Source of the DNA: Pannonibacter sp. XCT-53
GTDB taxonomy: Bacteria; Pseudomonadota; Alphaproteobacteria; Rhizobiales; Stappiaceae
Reading direction: 5' to 3'
DNA length: 64,000 nt
NCBI RefSeq assembly: GCF_009915765.1
Contig: NZ_JAABLQ010000004.1
Location: forward strand, 186,001-250,000
Under the pieces are notes generated by a model. It was given only the letters and a program-made list of their open reading frames with translations, ran no database searches and was not told where the DNA came from. How positions within the stretch are numbered: the first letter of the stretch is position 1; the number at the start of each line of letters is the position of its first letter. The position numbers and the translations under genes are program-made. Below are positions 50,617 through 61,476 of the stretch, in pieces.

Positions 50617-51537
50617 ATGACCGCTGCCATCGATCTTGTCTGCCTTGGCGAACCCATGGTGGAGCTCAACCAGCACCACGCCGGCGGGGCCTATCACCCC
50701 GGGTTCGGCGGGGACGTTTCCAACACGGCCGTCGCGGCTGCGCGCCAGGGCCTCCGCGTGGCCATGTCGACGGCGCTCGGGGCGGATGTTTTCGGCGACA
50801 GCCTGCGGGGACTGTGGACGGCCGAGGGGATCGACCATTCCGCCGTGCCCTCCGACCCTGATGCGCCGACCGGGCTCTATTTCGTCACCCATGGTCCGGC
50901 CGGCCATACCTTCTCCTATCGCCGGGCCGGATCGGCCGCCAGCCGGATGAGCCCCCGCAGCCTGCCGCTGGATCTCATCTCCAGCGCGAAGGTGCTGCAT
51001 TTCTCCGCCATCAGCCAGGCGATCTCGCCTTCGGCCTGCGATGCCTGCTTTGCGGCGGCCGATGCGGCCCGCGCGGCCGGGCGGCTGGTCTCCTATGACA
51101 CCAACCTGCGTCTGGCGCTGTGGCCGCTGGCCCGCGCCCGCGCCGTCATCCGCGCCACCATCGGCCTCAGCGACATTGTCCTGCCGGGTCTGGACGACGC
51201 GCAGAAGCTCTGCGACGCGCAGGATGCCGATGGCATCGCCGACGAGCTGCTCGGGCTCGGTGCCAGGATCGTCGCCCTCACCATGGGCAGCGACGGTGTT
51301 CTGGTTGCCACCGCCGACCGGCGCGAACGTTTCGGGGCGCACAAGGTCGATGCGGTCGATGCGACTGGCGCCGGGGATGCCTTCGACGGTGCCTTCCTTG
51401 CCGAGTATCTGGCGACCGGCGACGCCTTTGCCGCCGCCCGTCATGCCAATGCCGCCGCGGCCCTCTCCGTCACCGGCTATGGTGCCGTCGCGCCGCTGCC
51501 GCGCCGGGCGGAGGTCGAGGCTTTCCTCGCGCGCTGA
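50617..51537 (+). CDS. PfkB-family sugar kinase, probable 2-keto-3-deoxygluconate kinase
   Basis: 306 residues from ATG 50617; a GTG at 50605 is the alternative. Starts DLVCLGEPMVELNQ, with substrate-binding GFGGDVSNTAVAAARQG, and ends with DAVDATGAGDAFDGAFLAEYL, the PfkB signature 2 with catalytic Asp. The FGGDVSNTAVA pattern is most like KdgK, which makes KDPG for the Entner-Doudoroff route. Divergent from the hydrolase gene with 208 bases between. Substrate is inference. Confidence 0.85.
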   Translation: MTAAIDLVCLGEPMVELNQHHAGGAYHPGFGGDVSNTAVAAARQGLRVAMSTALGADVFGDSLRGLWTAEGIDHSAVPSDPDAPTGLYFVTHGPAGHTFSYRRAGSAASRMSPRSLPLDLISSAKVLHFSAISQAISPSACDACFAAADAARAAGRLVSYDTNLRLALWPLARARAVIRATIGLSDIVLPGLDDAQKLCDAQDADGIADELLGLGARIVALTMGSDGVLVATADRRERFGAHKVDAVDATGAGDAFDGAFLAEYLATGDAFAAARHANAAAALSVTGYGAVAPLPRRAEVEAFLAR

Positions 51538-51569
51538 GGCGCATCGGGCCGGTTCCGGGTTCACCGTTG

Positions 51570-51581
51570 CGTCAATTGACG
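51570..51581 (+). promoter_or_regulatory. Palindrome upstream of the L,D-transpeptidase gene
   Basis: CGTCAATTGACG is a perfect 12-base palindrome 134 bases before the gene start. With flanks it reads TGCGTCAATTGACGGA and matches 13 of 16 bases of the dyad upstream of urtA at 6616-6631. A -35-like TTGACG overlaps its right half. A shared regulator is possible but unproven. Confidence 0.35.
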
Positions 51582-51714
51582 GAACGTAACGGTTTGTTCA
51601 CCATAACTCCGGAAAAAAGACAGTGAGATCAGCCGGCCGCATGCCGATGCGGCCGGACGCGGTCTGGCTGCCGGATCCACCGGTTTCGTGACACCCCAAC
51701 TGAGAGCCCCTGCC

Positions 51715-52338
51715 ATGCGGCTGCGCCTTCGCCTTCCCATCCTTGCGCTCTGCGCGGGTCTTGCCCTGCCGCCGCTGACCCCGGCCCCTGCGCTCGCCTT
51801 TGCGGACAACAAGTTCTTCGATCCGGTGACGCAGGAATGGGTGGAGCTGAAGGTCACGCCCGAGGTTGCCGGCAAGATCGCCCGGCGCAAGTTCAAGCGG
51901 AAGGTGGTCGATTTCAACGGTCCCGAAGCCCCGGGAACCATCATCGTCGACACCGAGGCACGTGCCCTGTACCACGTCCTGGAAGGTGGGGAGGCCATGC
52001 GCTACGGCATCGGTGTCGGCCGCGACGGCTTCACCTGGCAGGGCGTGCAGAAGGTCACCCGCAAGGCGGAGTGGCCGGGCTGGACGCCGCCGCCGGAAAT
52101 GATCGCCCGCGAGCGCAAGAAGGGCCGCAAGCTGCCGGCCTTCATGCCCGGCGGACCAAACAATCCGATGGGCGCACGCGCGCTCTACCTCGGCAACACG
52201 ATCTACCGGATCCACGGCACCAACGAGGACTGGAGCATCGGCCAGGCCGTGTCCTCCGGCTGCTTCCGCATGTGGAACGACGATGTCGAACACCTCTACA
52301 GCCAGGTGCCGGTCGGAGCGACCGTGATCATTCGCTGA
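51715..52338 (+). CDS. L,D-transpeptidase (YkuD domain)
   Basis: 207 residues from ATG 51715 with a signal peptide (MRLRLRLPILALCAGL, cleavage near ALAFA). The YkuD catalytic motif is IHGTNEDWSIGQAVSSGCFRM with H167 and nucleophile C183. It makes 3-3 peptidoglycan cross-links or anchors proteins to the wall in the periplasm. Short linker and single domain, no LysM. Three and a half 30-base repeats follow directly after the stop. Confidence 0.94.
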   Translation: MRLRLRLPILALCAGLALPPLTPAPALAFADNKFFDPVTQEWVELKVTPEVAGKIARRKFKRKVVDFNGPEAPGTIIVDTEARALYHVLEGGEAMRYGIGVGRDGFTWQGVQKVTRKAEWPGWTPPPEMIARERKKGRKLPAFMPGGPNNPMGARALYLGNTIYRIHGTNEDWSIGQAVSSGCFRMWNDDVEHLYSQVPVGATVIIR

Positions 52339-52446
52339 CCGGCACAGCCGGTCAAAATCTCATTGTTTCCGGCAAAGCCGGTCAAAGTTTCGTTGTTTCC
52401 GGCAAAGCCGGTCAAAATCCCGTTGTTCCCGGCAAAGCCGGGCTCA
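52339..52446. repeat. 30-bp tandem repeats directly after the L,D-transpeptidase stop
   Basis: Units start at 52339, 52369, 52399 and 52429 (partial). Each has a CCGGCAAAGCCGG mini-hairpin followed by TCAAAATC(T/C)CGTTGTT. The first copy begins the base after the stop codon. The hairpin plus T-containing tail of each unit could act as a weak terminator, repeated three times. Confidence 0.88.
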
Positions 52447-52508
52447 AAGAGGATGGGGCCGGCAGCTCCGCTCCGGGCTCGGCAGCAGTCGCGCCCGTCG
52501 GGCTGCCC

Positions 52509-53711
52509 TCAGGCCAGCCGCAGCGCAAAGAGCGGGCGGGGATCCCGGAAGCCGGCGAGATGGAAGTCGCCAACCGGTTCCGCGTCCCGCCCGGCATATC
52601 CGGCGATGTCCTCCGTCAGCAGCACATGCTGACGCAAGTCCTTGGTCAGGGCTTCCATGCGGGCGGCGGCGTGGACAGTCTGGCCGATGACCGAGAAGGT
52701 CAGCCGGTTGGCGATGCCGATGTTGCCGAACATCACGCGCCCGACCGACAGGGCAATGCCCGCCTTCAGCGGTGCGGTGCCCTCCAGCAGATCGGCGACA
52801 TCAAGCGCCCGCAGCCGGGCGGCGCTCATCCTCGCTGCTGCCAGGGCCCGGGCGGCGGCCGGCTGCAGCCCTTCGGCGGCGATCGGGAAGATGCCCAGCA
52901 CCGCATCGCCGATGAAGTCGAGGATCTCGCCCCCTTGCGCCTCCACCGCGCCGGCGGTGGCATCGAAGTAACGGTTCAGCAGGCGCAGGTAGCGGTCCGG
53001 CCCGAGCTTTTCGGCGTGTGCGGTTGATTCGCGCATGTCGCAATAGAAGATCACGGCCTCGATGCTCTGTCCGTCGCCGTGGCGGATCTGGCCGTTCAGT
53101 ACCTGTGTCCCGGCCCAGCGGCCGAGATAGGTCTCCGCCACCGTCCGGGTGATCTGGGCCTGGACATTGGCGCGCACGGCCAGCGCCAGCCGCTTCTGCA
53201 GATAGCCAATGGCAGAGATGTCGGCATCGGTGAAGCCGCCGGGACGGCGTGTCGCCCAGCTGACCAGAACCCCCGTGTTGCCGTGGTTTTCCTCGACGGA
53301 TGGCAGCTCGAAGGGGGTCGACAGGACCAGATAGTCGGCGAAACCCTGGCCCTTCAGCTCGGCAAGCAGCGGGAACTCGCTGTCCGGGGCGCTGCGATCA
53401 AGCTGCCGGCGGAACTGCCGCTCGCCGTTGCGCCAGACCCGGCGCATCGGACTTTTCAGCCAGGCCTCGGTCTCTTCCTGCTCGTGCCGGAACTTCTCGT
53501 GCTCCACGGGCGTCTCGGGCCGCCAGAACACGCTTTCCGTTTCGATCAGCGGGTGCAGCGTGGCCCAGGCGAGCAAGGCCCGGTCAACGGGGATGCCCAT
53601 CTGGCACAGGCGCTGGCAGAGGCCCTCGAACATCGTCGCCATGGTCGGCGTGCCGAGTGCCAGGCTGATCAGCCAGTCCTCGACACCCTCGATCTTCTCG
53701 TTCGTCTGCAT
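52509..53711 (-). CDS. Class III adenylate/guanylate cyclase
   Basis: 400 residues from ATG 53711. The C-terminal catalytic domain has first metal Asp D225 in VIFYCDMREST, second metal Asp D269 in ILDFIGDAVLGIFP, and the substrate segment GRVMFGNIGIANRLTFSVIGQTVHAAARME. The N-terminal 190 residues are a soluble, unassigned sensory region (LCQMGIPVDRALLAWATLHPL is conserved in this Rhizobiales cyclase group). It should make cAMP. Transcribed in the secA direction but separated from secA by a terminator. Confidence 0.92.
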   Translation of the reverse strand: MQTNEKIEGVEDWLISLALGTPTMATMFEGLCQRLCQMGIPVDRALLAWATLHPLIETESVFWRPETPVEHEKFRHEQEETEAWLKSPMRRVWRNGERQFRRQLDRSAPDSEFPLLAELKGQGFADYLVLSTPFELPSVEENHGNTGVLVSWATRRPGGFTDADISAIGYLQKRLALAVRANVQAQITRTVAETYLGRWAGTQVLNGQIRHGDGQSIEAVIFYCDMRESTAHAEKLGPDRYLRLLNRYFDATAGAVEAQGGEILDFIGDAVLGIFPIAAEGLQPAAARALAAARMSAARLRALDVADLLEGTAPLKAGIALSVGRVMFGNIGIANRLTFSVIGQTVHAAARMEALTKDLRQHVLLTEDIAGYAGRDAEPVGDFHLAGFRDPRPLFALRLA

Positions 53712-53813
53712 CGCGATTTCTCTGTGAACGGGCCGGCACCACCAGCCTTGCTTGCCAAAGCCCGAAAAGTCAAAGGCCGGCGTCAGACTGCTGACAAACC
53801 TCGACCTCACCGT

Positions 53814-53945
53814 CGTCATCCCGGCCAAGCGTCAGCGCCGAGCCGGGACCGGAGAGTCGAGGCCTTTATAATTCAATTCGTTATACCCGGAGAGACCTTG
53901 GCTCTCCGGTCCCGGATCTCCGCTTCGCGCTCGTCCGGGATGACG
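53814..53945. repeat. Bipartite palindromic (REP/BIME-like) element between secA and the cyclase
   Basis: Left arm CGTCATCCCGGCCAAGCG and right arm, on the other strand, CGTCATCCCGGACGAGCGCG are head-to-head and joined by an AT-rich centre. The two arm types are the same as those of the element at 8126-8304 but in swapped order. Together with the terminator at 53967 this accounts for the 304-base gap 53712-54015, which has no gene. Confidence 0.78.
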
Positions 53946-53966
53946 GAGGAAGGTCTGCCGGCGGTC

Positions 53967-53995
53967 AAAAAAAGGCCGGCACAAGGCCGGCCTTT
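53967..53995 (-). terminator. Intrinsic terminator of secA
   Basis: AAAGGCCGGC (53971-53980) and GCCGGCCTTT (53986-53995) form a ten-base-pair stem; on the minus strand a run of seven T follows. It lies 20 bases past the secA stop. Confidence 0.92.
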
Positions 53996-54015
53996 CTTGT
54001 CGTTGCCCTGTCCGG

Positions 54016-56805
<2,790 letters not shown>

Positions 56806-57081
56806 GTGGCGGTCCTTCCAGATGGCGGGCGACGGAGGATCGGTCTGATCCGGCGCTGCCCTCAAAAAAATCTCATTTGCGATCCATGGTCTGCCCGCTG
56901 CCCCTTGGAGAGCGGTGGGCAAGGCATGACCACGGCGTGGCGTCAGGGTTCTGACGCGCCGTTCGACAGATAAGAGGGGGTCGAATGCTTGTCAACGCCG
57001 CCGGTTTGCGCAAGTTTGCAGCGCCTGCCGGCCTCGATCTCCCGAGGCATGCGTTCAAGAGTTCAGATACAAGGACACCCC

Positions 57082-57945
57082 ATGTTCCGTTCCTTCCTGC
57101 GCCAGCCGCTGCGCTCCGCCCTGATCGCGGCCACCGCGCTGACGCTTTCCGCAACGTCGCTGTCGGCGCAGCAGCCTGACGACGTGGTCGCCCGGGTCGG
57201 CGACACCGTGATCACCGAAGCCGACATCGCCTTCGCCGCCCGTGACCTCGGCGCCGAGCTGCAGCGGTTCCCGCCGGCCCAGTGGCGCTCGATCCTGACC
57301 GACGTGCTGGTCGACATGACGCTGCTGGCCAAGGAAGCGGAGAAGGAAGGCCTGCAGAAGGACGAGGACTTCCAGCGCCAGGTGAAGTTCCTCACCACCC
57401 AGGCCCTGCGCAACGCCTATGTCTCGCAGAAGCTGGAAGCCACGATCACCGAGGCCGACCTCAAGGCTGCCTATGACGCCGAGCTTGCCACCTTCAAGGG
57501 CGAGGAAGAGGTGCGGGCACGCCATATCCTGGTCGACACCAAGGAAGCGGCCGAGAAGCTCATCAAGGATCTCGACGGCGGTGCTGACTTCGCCGAGCTG
57601 GCCAAGGCCAACTCCAGCGACGGGTCTGCAGCGGCCGGCGGTGATCTCGGCTTCTTTACCAAGGGCCGTATGGTTCCGGAGTTCGAGACGGCAGCCTTCG
57701 CCCTCGAGCCGGGCAAGTACACCAAGGAGCCGGTCCAGACCCAGTTCGGCTGGCACGTGCTCAAGGTCGACGAGAAGCGCATCCAGCCGGCGCCGGCCTT
57801 CGAGGACGTGCAGGATGGGCTGCGCAACAAGCTCATGCGTGACCGTTACACCAAGCTGATGACGGACCTGAAGGCCGCCAACAAGGTCGAGATCGTCAAG
57901 CCGGACGTTCCGGCCGCCGACCCGGCCAAGCCGGCGCAGCAGTAA
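57082..57945 (+). CDS. Periplasmic parvulin-type peptidyl-prolyl isomerase
   Basis: 287 residues from ATG 57082 with AAGGACACCCC upstream. Signal peptide to about residue 30 (LIAATALTLSATSLSA). An N-terminal helical chaperone region (PPAQWRSILTDVLVDMTLLAKEAEKEGL) is followed by a rotamase domain: EVRARHILVDTKEAAEKLI, SSDGSAAAGGDLGFFTKGRMVPEFE and TQFGWHVLKVDEKR. It helps outer-membrane protein folding. Divergent from secA, whose product supplies its substrates. Confidence 0.95.
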   Translation: MFRSFLRQPLRSALIAATALTLSATSLSAQQPDDVVARVGDTVITEADIAFAARDLGAELQRFPPAQWRSILTDVLVDMTLLAKEAEKEGLQKDEDFQRQVKFLTTQALRNAYVSQKLEATITEADLKAAYDAELATFKGEEEVRARHILVDTKEAAEKLIKDLDGGADFAELAKANSSDGSAAAGGDLGFFTKGRMVPEFETAAFALEPGKYTKEPVQTQFGWHVLKVDEKRIQPAPAFEDVQDGLRNKLMRDRYTKLMTDLKAANKVEIVKPDVPAADPAKPAQQ

Positions 57946-58151
57946 CCGCCGTCCGGCGCCAGCCCGATCCGGCCGATCCGGCCCGATCCGGCCCGTTCGG
58001 GCTATTCCCCTGTCGTTCCCGCCCGGTGTCCGCGACCACCGGGCGGGGCAGCAATGCCTGTGCGCAGCTGCCTGTGCGGGATGTGAAAGCGGTTGCGCTG
58101 CTTTCGCCCGTCAGGCAACTCTGCCCTGCCTTTCCAGTTCACGAGGTCATC

Positions 58152-59393
58152 ATGTCGACCGAGATTTCTCCGCTCGCCCCCAAGTCCTACCCCGACATGC
58201 CGGTGATCGAGGGCGTCCGCTTCTCCACGGCTGCGGCCGGCATCAAGTACAAGGGGCGGACCGATGTCCTCCTCGTGCTGCTTGATGAAGGGACCGAGGT
58301 GGCGGGCGTGTTCACCCGGTCGCTGTGCCCGTCGGCCCCGGTCGACTGGTGCCGCGCCAACCTGCCGACCGGCCGTGCGCGGGCGCTGCTCGTCAACTCC
58401 GGCAATGCCAATGCCTTCACCGGCAAGAAGGGCAAGGCGGCGGTCGAGCTCTCCGCCGGCATCGTCGGCAAGGCGGTCGGCTGTGCCGACAGCGAGATCT
58501 ATCTGGCCTCCACCGGCGTGATCGGCGAGCCGCTGCCGGCCGACCGGTTCACCGGGGTCATCGACGCGCTGGTGGCCGGGGCGGCTGCCGGCTCCTGGCT
58601 CGAGACGGCCAAGGCGATCATGACGACCGACACCTTCCCGAAGGTGGCCACGCGGACTGTCGATCTCGGCGGCACGCCGGTCACGCTCAACGGCATCGCC
58701 AAGGGTGCGGGCATGATCGCGCCGGACATGGCCACCATGTTGTCCTTCCTCTTCACCGATGCGCCGATTGCCGCGCCGGTGCTGCAGGCGTTGCTGTCCG
58801 AGGCGGTCGGCGGCAGCTTCAACGCGATCACGGTCGACAGCGACACGTCCACGTCCGACACGGCGCTGCTGTTTGCCACCGGAAAGGCGGCCGCGCGCGG
58901 GGCCCCGACGATTGCCGACGTGGCTGACCCGCGCCTGTCCGCCTTCCGCACCGCGCTCGGTGAGGTCATGCTGGACCTGGCGCACCACATCGTCCGCGAC
59001 GGCGAGGGCGCGCGCAAGTTCGTCGAGGTTCGCGTCGAGGGCGCCGTCAACGACGCCTCCGCCAAGCGCATCGCGCTGTCGATCGCCAATTCGCCGCTGG
59101 TCAAGACCGCGATCGCCGGCGAGGACGCCAACTGGGGCCGTGTGGTCATGGCGGTCGGCAAGGCCGGCGAGCCGGCGGACCGCGATCGCCTGGCGATCTG
59201 GTTCGGCGATGTGCGGGTGGCGGTCGATGGCGAGCGGGATCCTGATTACTCCGAAGCTGCCGCCTCTGCGGTCATGGAGCAGGAGAACATTGCAATCCGC
59301 GTCAACCTTGGACTGGGTGACGGCACGGCCCGCGTGTGGACCTGCGATCTCACCAAGGCCTATGTTGAAATCAACGGCGATTACCGGAGCTGA
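58152..59393 (+). CDS. argJ: Bifunctional glutamate N-acetyltransferase/amino-acid acetyltransferase ArgJ
   Basis: 413 residues. The self-cleavage site is in KGAGMIAPDMATML, with T195 as the nucleophile freed at the N-terminus of the beta chain. Other landmarks are GVFTRSLCPSAPVDWC, LLVNSGNANAFTG and the C-terminal YVEINGDYRS. It recycles the acetyl group in arginine synthesis. GAGGTCATC precedes the ATG. An 18-base Glu/Gly-free upstream frame extension exists but is not needed. Confidence 0.97.
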   Translation: MSTEISPLAPKSYPDMPVIEGVRFSTAAAGIKYKGRTDVLLVLLDEGTEVAGVFTRSLCPSAPVDWCRANLPTGRARALLVNSGNANAFTGKKGKAAVELSAGIVGKAVGCADSEIYLASTGVIGEPLPADRFTGVIDALVAGAAAGSWLETAKAIMTTDTFPKVATRTVDLGGTPVTLNGIAKGAGMIAPDMATMLSFLFTDAPIAAPVLQALLSEAVGGSFNAITVDSDTSTSDTALLFATGKAAARGAPTIADVADPRLSAFRTALGEVMLDLAHHIVRDGEGARKFVEVRVEGAVNDASAKRIALSIANSPLVKTAIAGEDANWGRVVMAVGKAGEPADRDRLAIWFGDVRVAVDGERDPDYSEAAASAVMEQENIAIRVNLGLGDGTARVWTCDLTKAYVEINGDYRS

Positions 59394-59462
59394 TCCGCTG
59401 TCGTTGCAGCATTGACCGGGCGCTGCGCTGCCGGCGCCCGGTATTGTCCAGAATTGGAACAC

Positions 59463-59873
59463 ATGGTCATGCGGATTGTTCTCGTCGTTGCTTGCGCCTT
59501 GATCGACCCCGACGGGCGGATCCTGATTGCACGGCGTCCGGAGGGCAAGAATCTCGCAGGTTTGTGGGAGTTTCCGGGCGGAAAGATCGAGCCGGGCGAG
59601 CGGCCCGAACAAAGCCTCATCCGGGAACTCGCCGAAGAGCTCGACATCAGCGTTAAGGAAGCGTGCCTCGCGCCGCTGACCTTCGCCAGTTACGCTTACG
59701 AAGATTTTCACCTCCTCATGCCACTCTACGTGTGTCGTCGGTGGGAAGGCACTCCCCGGTCGCGCGAAGGTCAGGCCCTGAAATGGGTCCGGGCCGGCAA
59801 GTTGCGCGACTATCCCATGCCTCCGGCCGATGAACCGCTGATCCCCCATCTGATCGGGCTGGTCGGCGCCTGA
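59463..59873 (+). CDS. mutT: 8-oxo-dGTP diphosphatase MutT
   Basis: 136 residues from ATG 59463; ATG 59469 is equally possible. Nudix box GGKIEPGERPEQSLIRELAEEL is complete (G-x5-E-x7-REUxEE), flanked by ILIARRPEGKNLAGLWEFPG and LLMPLYVCRRWEG, which match MutT. Removes oxidised dGTP. Between argJ and the pilin gene on the same strand. Confidence 0.94.
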   Translation: MVMRIVLVVACALIDPDGRILIARRPEGKNLAGLWEFPGGKIEPGERPEQSLIRELAEELDISVKEACLAPLTFASYAYEDFHLLMPLYVCRRWEGTPRSREGQALKWVRAGKLRDYPMPPADEPLIPHLIGLVGA

Positions 59874-59914
59874 AACGCGTATCGCAGCCAAGGACTGGCT
59901 GCCGGAGAGCAGGG

Positions 59915-60136
59915 ATGTCCGCTCGCAGCCGTGCCGTTCGCCCTCTGGGCCGCTTCCGCTCTCTTGCCCGTCGCTTCCTCAGCGACGAGCGCGGAACAAC
60001 CATGGTCGAGTATGGCCTGCTGGTTGCCATGATCTCGCTGGCCATCGTCACCACGCTGATGGTGATCCGCGACGAGATCCTCAACGACTTCACGACGATC
60101 GCCGACACGCTGAAGGGCGATACGCTCAGCAAGTGA
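59915..60136 (+). CDS. Flp/Fap-type pilin subunit
   Basis: 73 residues. A basic leader (ARRFLSDERG) ends in the type IVb prepilin cleavage region; the following TTMVEYGLLVAMISLAIVTTLMVI is the conserved helix with the Glu5-like E and the Tyr typical of Flp pilins. Flp pilins build tad pili. No tad/cpa secretion genes are near, so this is an isolated copy, recurrent at this locus beside mutT in related genomes by context. AAGGA-like RBS is not strong (GAGAGCAGGG upstream). Confidence 0.85.
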   Translation: MSARSRAVRPLGRFRSLARRFLSDERGTTMVEYGLLVAMISLAIVTTLMVIRDEILNDFTTIADTLKGDTLSK

Positions 60137-60146
60137 GGCGGGCGCG

Positions 60147-61052
60147 TCAGTCGCCCGCGGCGTTCCCGCCGGCCTGCCGCGGACTTGCCGCCAGCGCATC
60201 GGCCAGGCGCATCTGGGCGGAGCCCGGTTTCAGCGGCTTCTGCTGGCTCTCGTGCGGGGCCCATCCCGACAGATAGACGATCTGGAACGTGGCGCGGATG
60301 CGACCGTCCGCGTCGGCGTGGTCGCGGGCATAAAGCTCGGCCGCCCGCAGGAACACCGCGCGCGGCAGCGGCTTGCGGCTGCGCTCGGTCAGCACCGAGG
60401 TCCCGCCCATGGCCTTGAGGTCCTGCATCAGCCCGAAGAGACTGTCATAGCGCACGGTCAGCCGGTCCGTGTCGGTGACCGGCAGCGCGAAGCCCGCCCG
60501 CTGCAGCAGTGCGCCCAGGTCACGCGTGTCGGCGAAGGGGGCCACGCGCGGGCCTGCGCCGCCGGTCACGTCCAGTTCGGCCCGCATCAGGCAGTCGCGC
60601 AGCTCCGCCAGCGTGTCGCCGCCCAGCACCGCCCCCAGGAACAGGCCGTCCGGCTGCAGCGCGCGGCGGATCTGGATCAGCGCGCCGGGGAGGTCGTTGA
60701 CCAGCTGCAGCGACAGGGCCGAGGCGATCAGGCCGATGGATCCGTCGCGCAGCGGCAGCAGGGCGTCATCGCAGATGAAATCCGGCGGCGGCAGGCCGGG
60801 GTCGGCGAGAAACAGGTCGGCGCGCAGCACCTGGCTCGCCCGGCCGCTGTCCCGCAGGCCCGCAGTGAGGCGACCGGTGTGCCCCCCGAGATCGACCGCC
60901 GTGTCGAACACGCGCGTCACGGCGGCCAGCCGGTCAGCCAGATCCTCGACGACGGCCGCCAGCAGGAAGTCGGCTCCGTCGGTCCGGGCAGCAAGCGCGC
61001 GGCGGCGGCGGCTGGCCAGCAGCGTTCGGTCGAACAGATCCATCTCGGCCAT
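60147..61052 (-). CDS. SAM-dependent methyltransferase, BioC/NDUFAF5-like
   Basis: 301 residues from ATG 61052, with AAGGAACC upstream. A Rossmann-like methyltransferase with motif I AVDLGGHTGRLTAGL, motif II (QVLRADLF), motif IV LIASALSLQLVNDLPGAL, and IRRALQPDGLFLGAVLGGDTLAELR. The QLVNDLPGAL and RDxxADADGRIRATFQIVYLSGWAPHESQ segments (last shown by its ends) match the alphaproteobacterial homologue of mitochondrial NDUFAF5, which hydroxylates a complex I arginine, and is related to BioC. Which reaction applies here is undecided. Antiparallel to comF. Confidence 0.9.
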   Translation of the reverse strand: MAEMDLFDRTLLASRRRRALAARTDGADFLLAAVVEDLADRLAAVTRVFDTAVDLGGHTGRLTAGLRDSGRASQVLRADLFLADPGLPPPDFICDDALLPLRDGSIGLIASALSLQLVNDLPGALIQIRRALQPDGLFLGAVLGGDTLAELRDCLMRAELDVTGGAGPRVAPFADTRDLGALLQRAGFALPVTDTDRLTVRYDSLFGLMQDLKAMGGTSVLTERSRKPLPRAVFLRAAELYARDHADADGRIRATFQIVYLSGWAPHESQQKPLKPGSAQMRLADALAASPRQAGGNAAGD

Positions 61053-61475
61053 CGGGCGGTTCCTTGCGGCAGGTCCTTGCGGGGAGCGGCGGGCCGTCGG
61101 CACAGCGCCCGCCGGGCTTTGCCTCCGTATATGCTGCCCGACCTGTAAAGGTCAAAACAGGGAATGCCCCTGTAAAGGTCAAAACAGGGAATGCACCTGC
61201 AAAGCTCGGGGCCGGGAATGCGGCGGCAACGTGCCGGGCGGGAAGTGCAACCGGAAACGGCAGAACGTGCTAGGCTGATCCTTGCGTCCGGAAACTGGGC
61301 CGTCCCTCGGGGCGGGCACGCCGCCTGCGGTGCGGGGCCATCGCCGGCCGTGTCCCGACCGGTCCGGATCGGGCCTGGCCCTGATGGAGCCTTGCCCTGA
61401 TTGAGGCTGGCCCTGATGGAGCCTGGCCCTGATGGAGCCTGGCCCTGATGGAGCCTGGCCCTGATGGAGCCTGCA
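61053..61475. other. Divergent gap between the methyltransferase and comF, filled with tandem repeats
   Basis: 423 bases without a credible gene. It contains two independent tandem repeats (27-bp units at 61142-61222 and 16-bp units at 61381-61476). Short open frames that cross them translate into periodic peptides (for example VKTGNAP repeated), which is a by-product of the repeats, not a coding sign. Confidence 0.7.
61142..61222. repeat. Three 27-bp tandem repeats
   Basis: Units start at 61142, 61169 and 61196. The first two share CCTGTAAAGGTCAAAACAGG, which pairs CCTGT with ACAGG, followed by GAATGC; the third is diverged (CCTGCAAAGCTCGGGGCCGG). They lie 90 bases upstream of the methyltransferase start, on the promoter side. 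Confidence 0.85.
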
Positions 61476-61476
61476 A
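61381..61476. repeat. Six 16-bp tandem repeats that carry the comF ribosome binding site
   Basis: Six units of CTGATGGAGCCTGGCC (first two diverged) run from 61381 to 61476. The last unit supplies the GGAG that lies seven bases before the comF ATG at 61476; the ATG itself falls at the end of the last unit. Confidence 0.9.

Noticed and set aside
52339..52446. CRISPR array
   Set aside because: Units are adjacent without unique spacers, so it is a plain tandem repeat; no cas genes nearby.
58002..59891. 629-codon minus-strand frame opposite argJ and mutT
   Set aside because: argJ and mutT are certain from catalytic motifs.
61064..61273. 69-codon repeat-peptide gene
   Set aside because: The VKTGNAP periodicity is simply the 27-bp DNA repeat read in frame; no RBS and it overlaps the promoter side of the methyltransferase.
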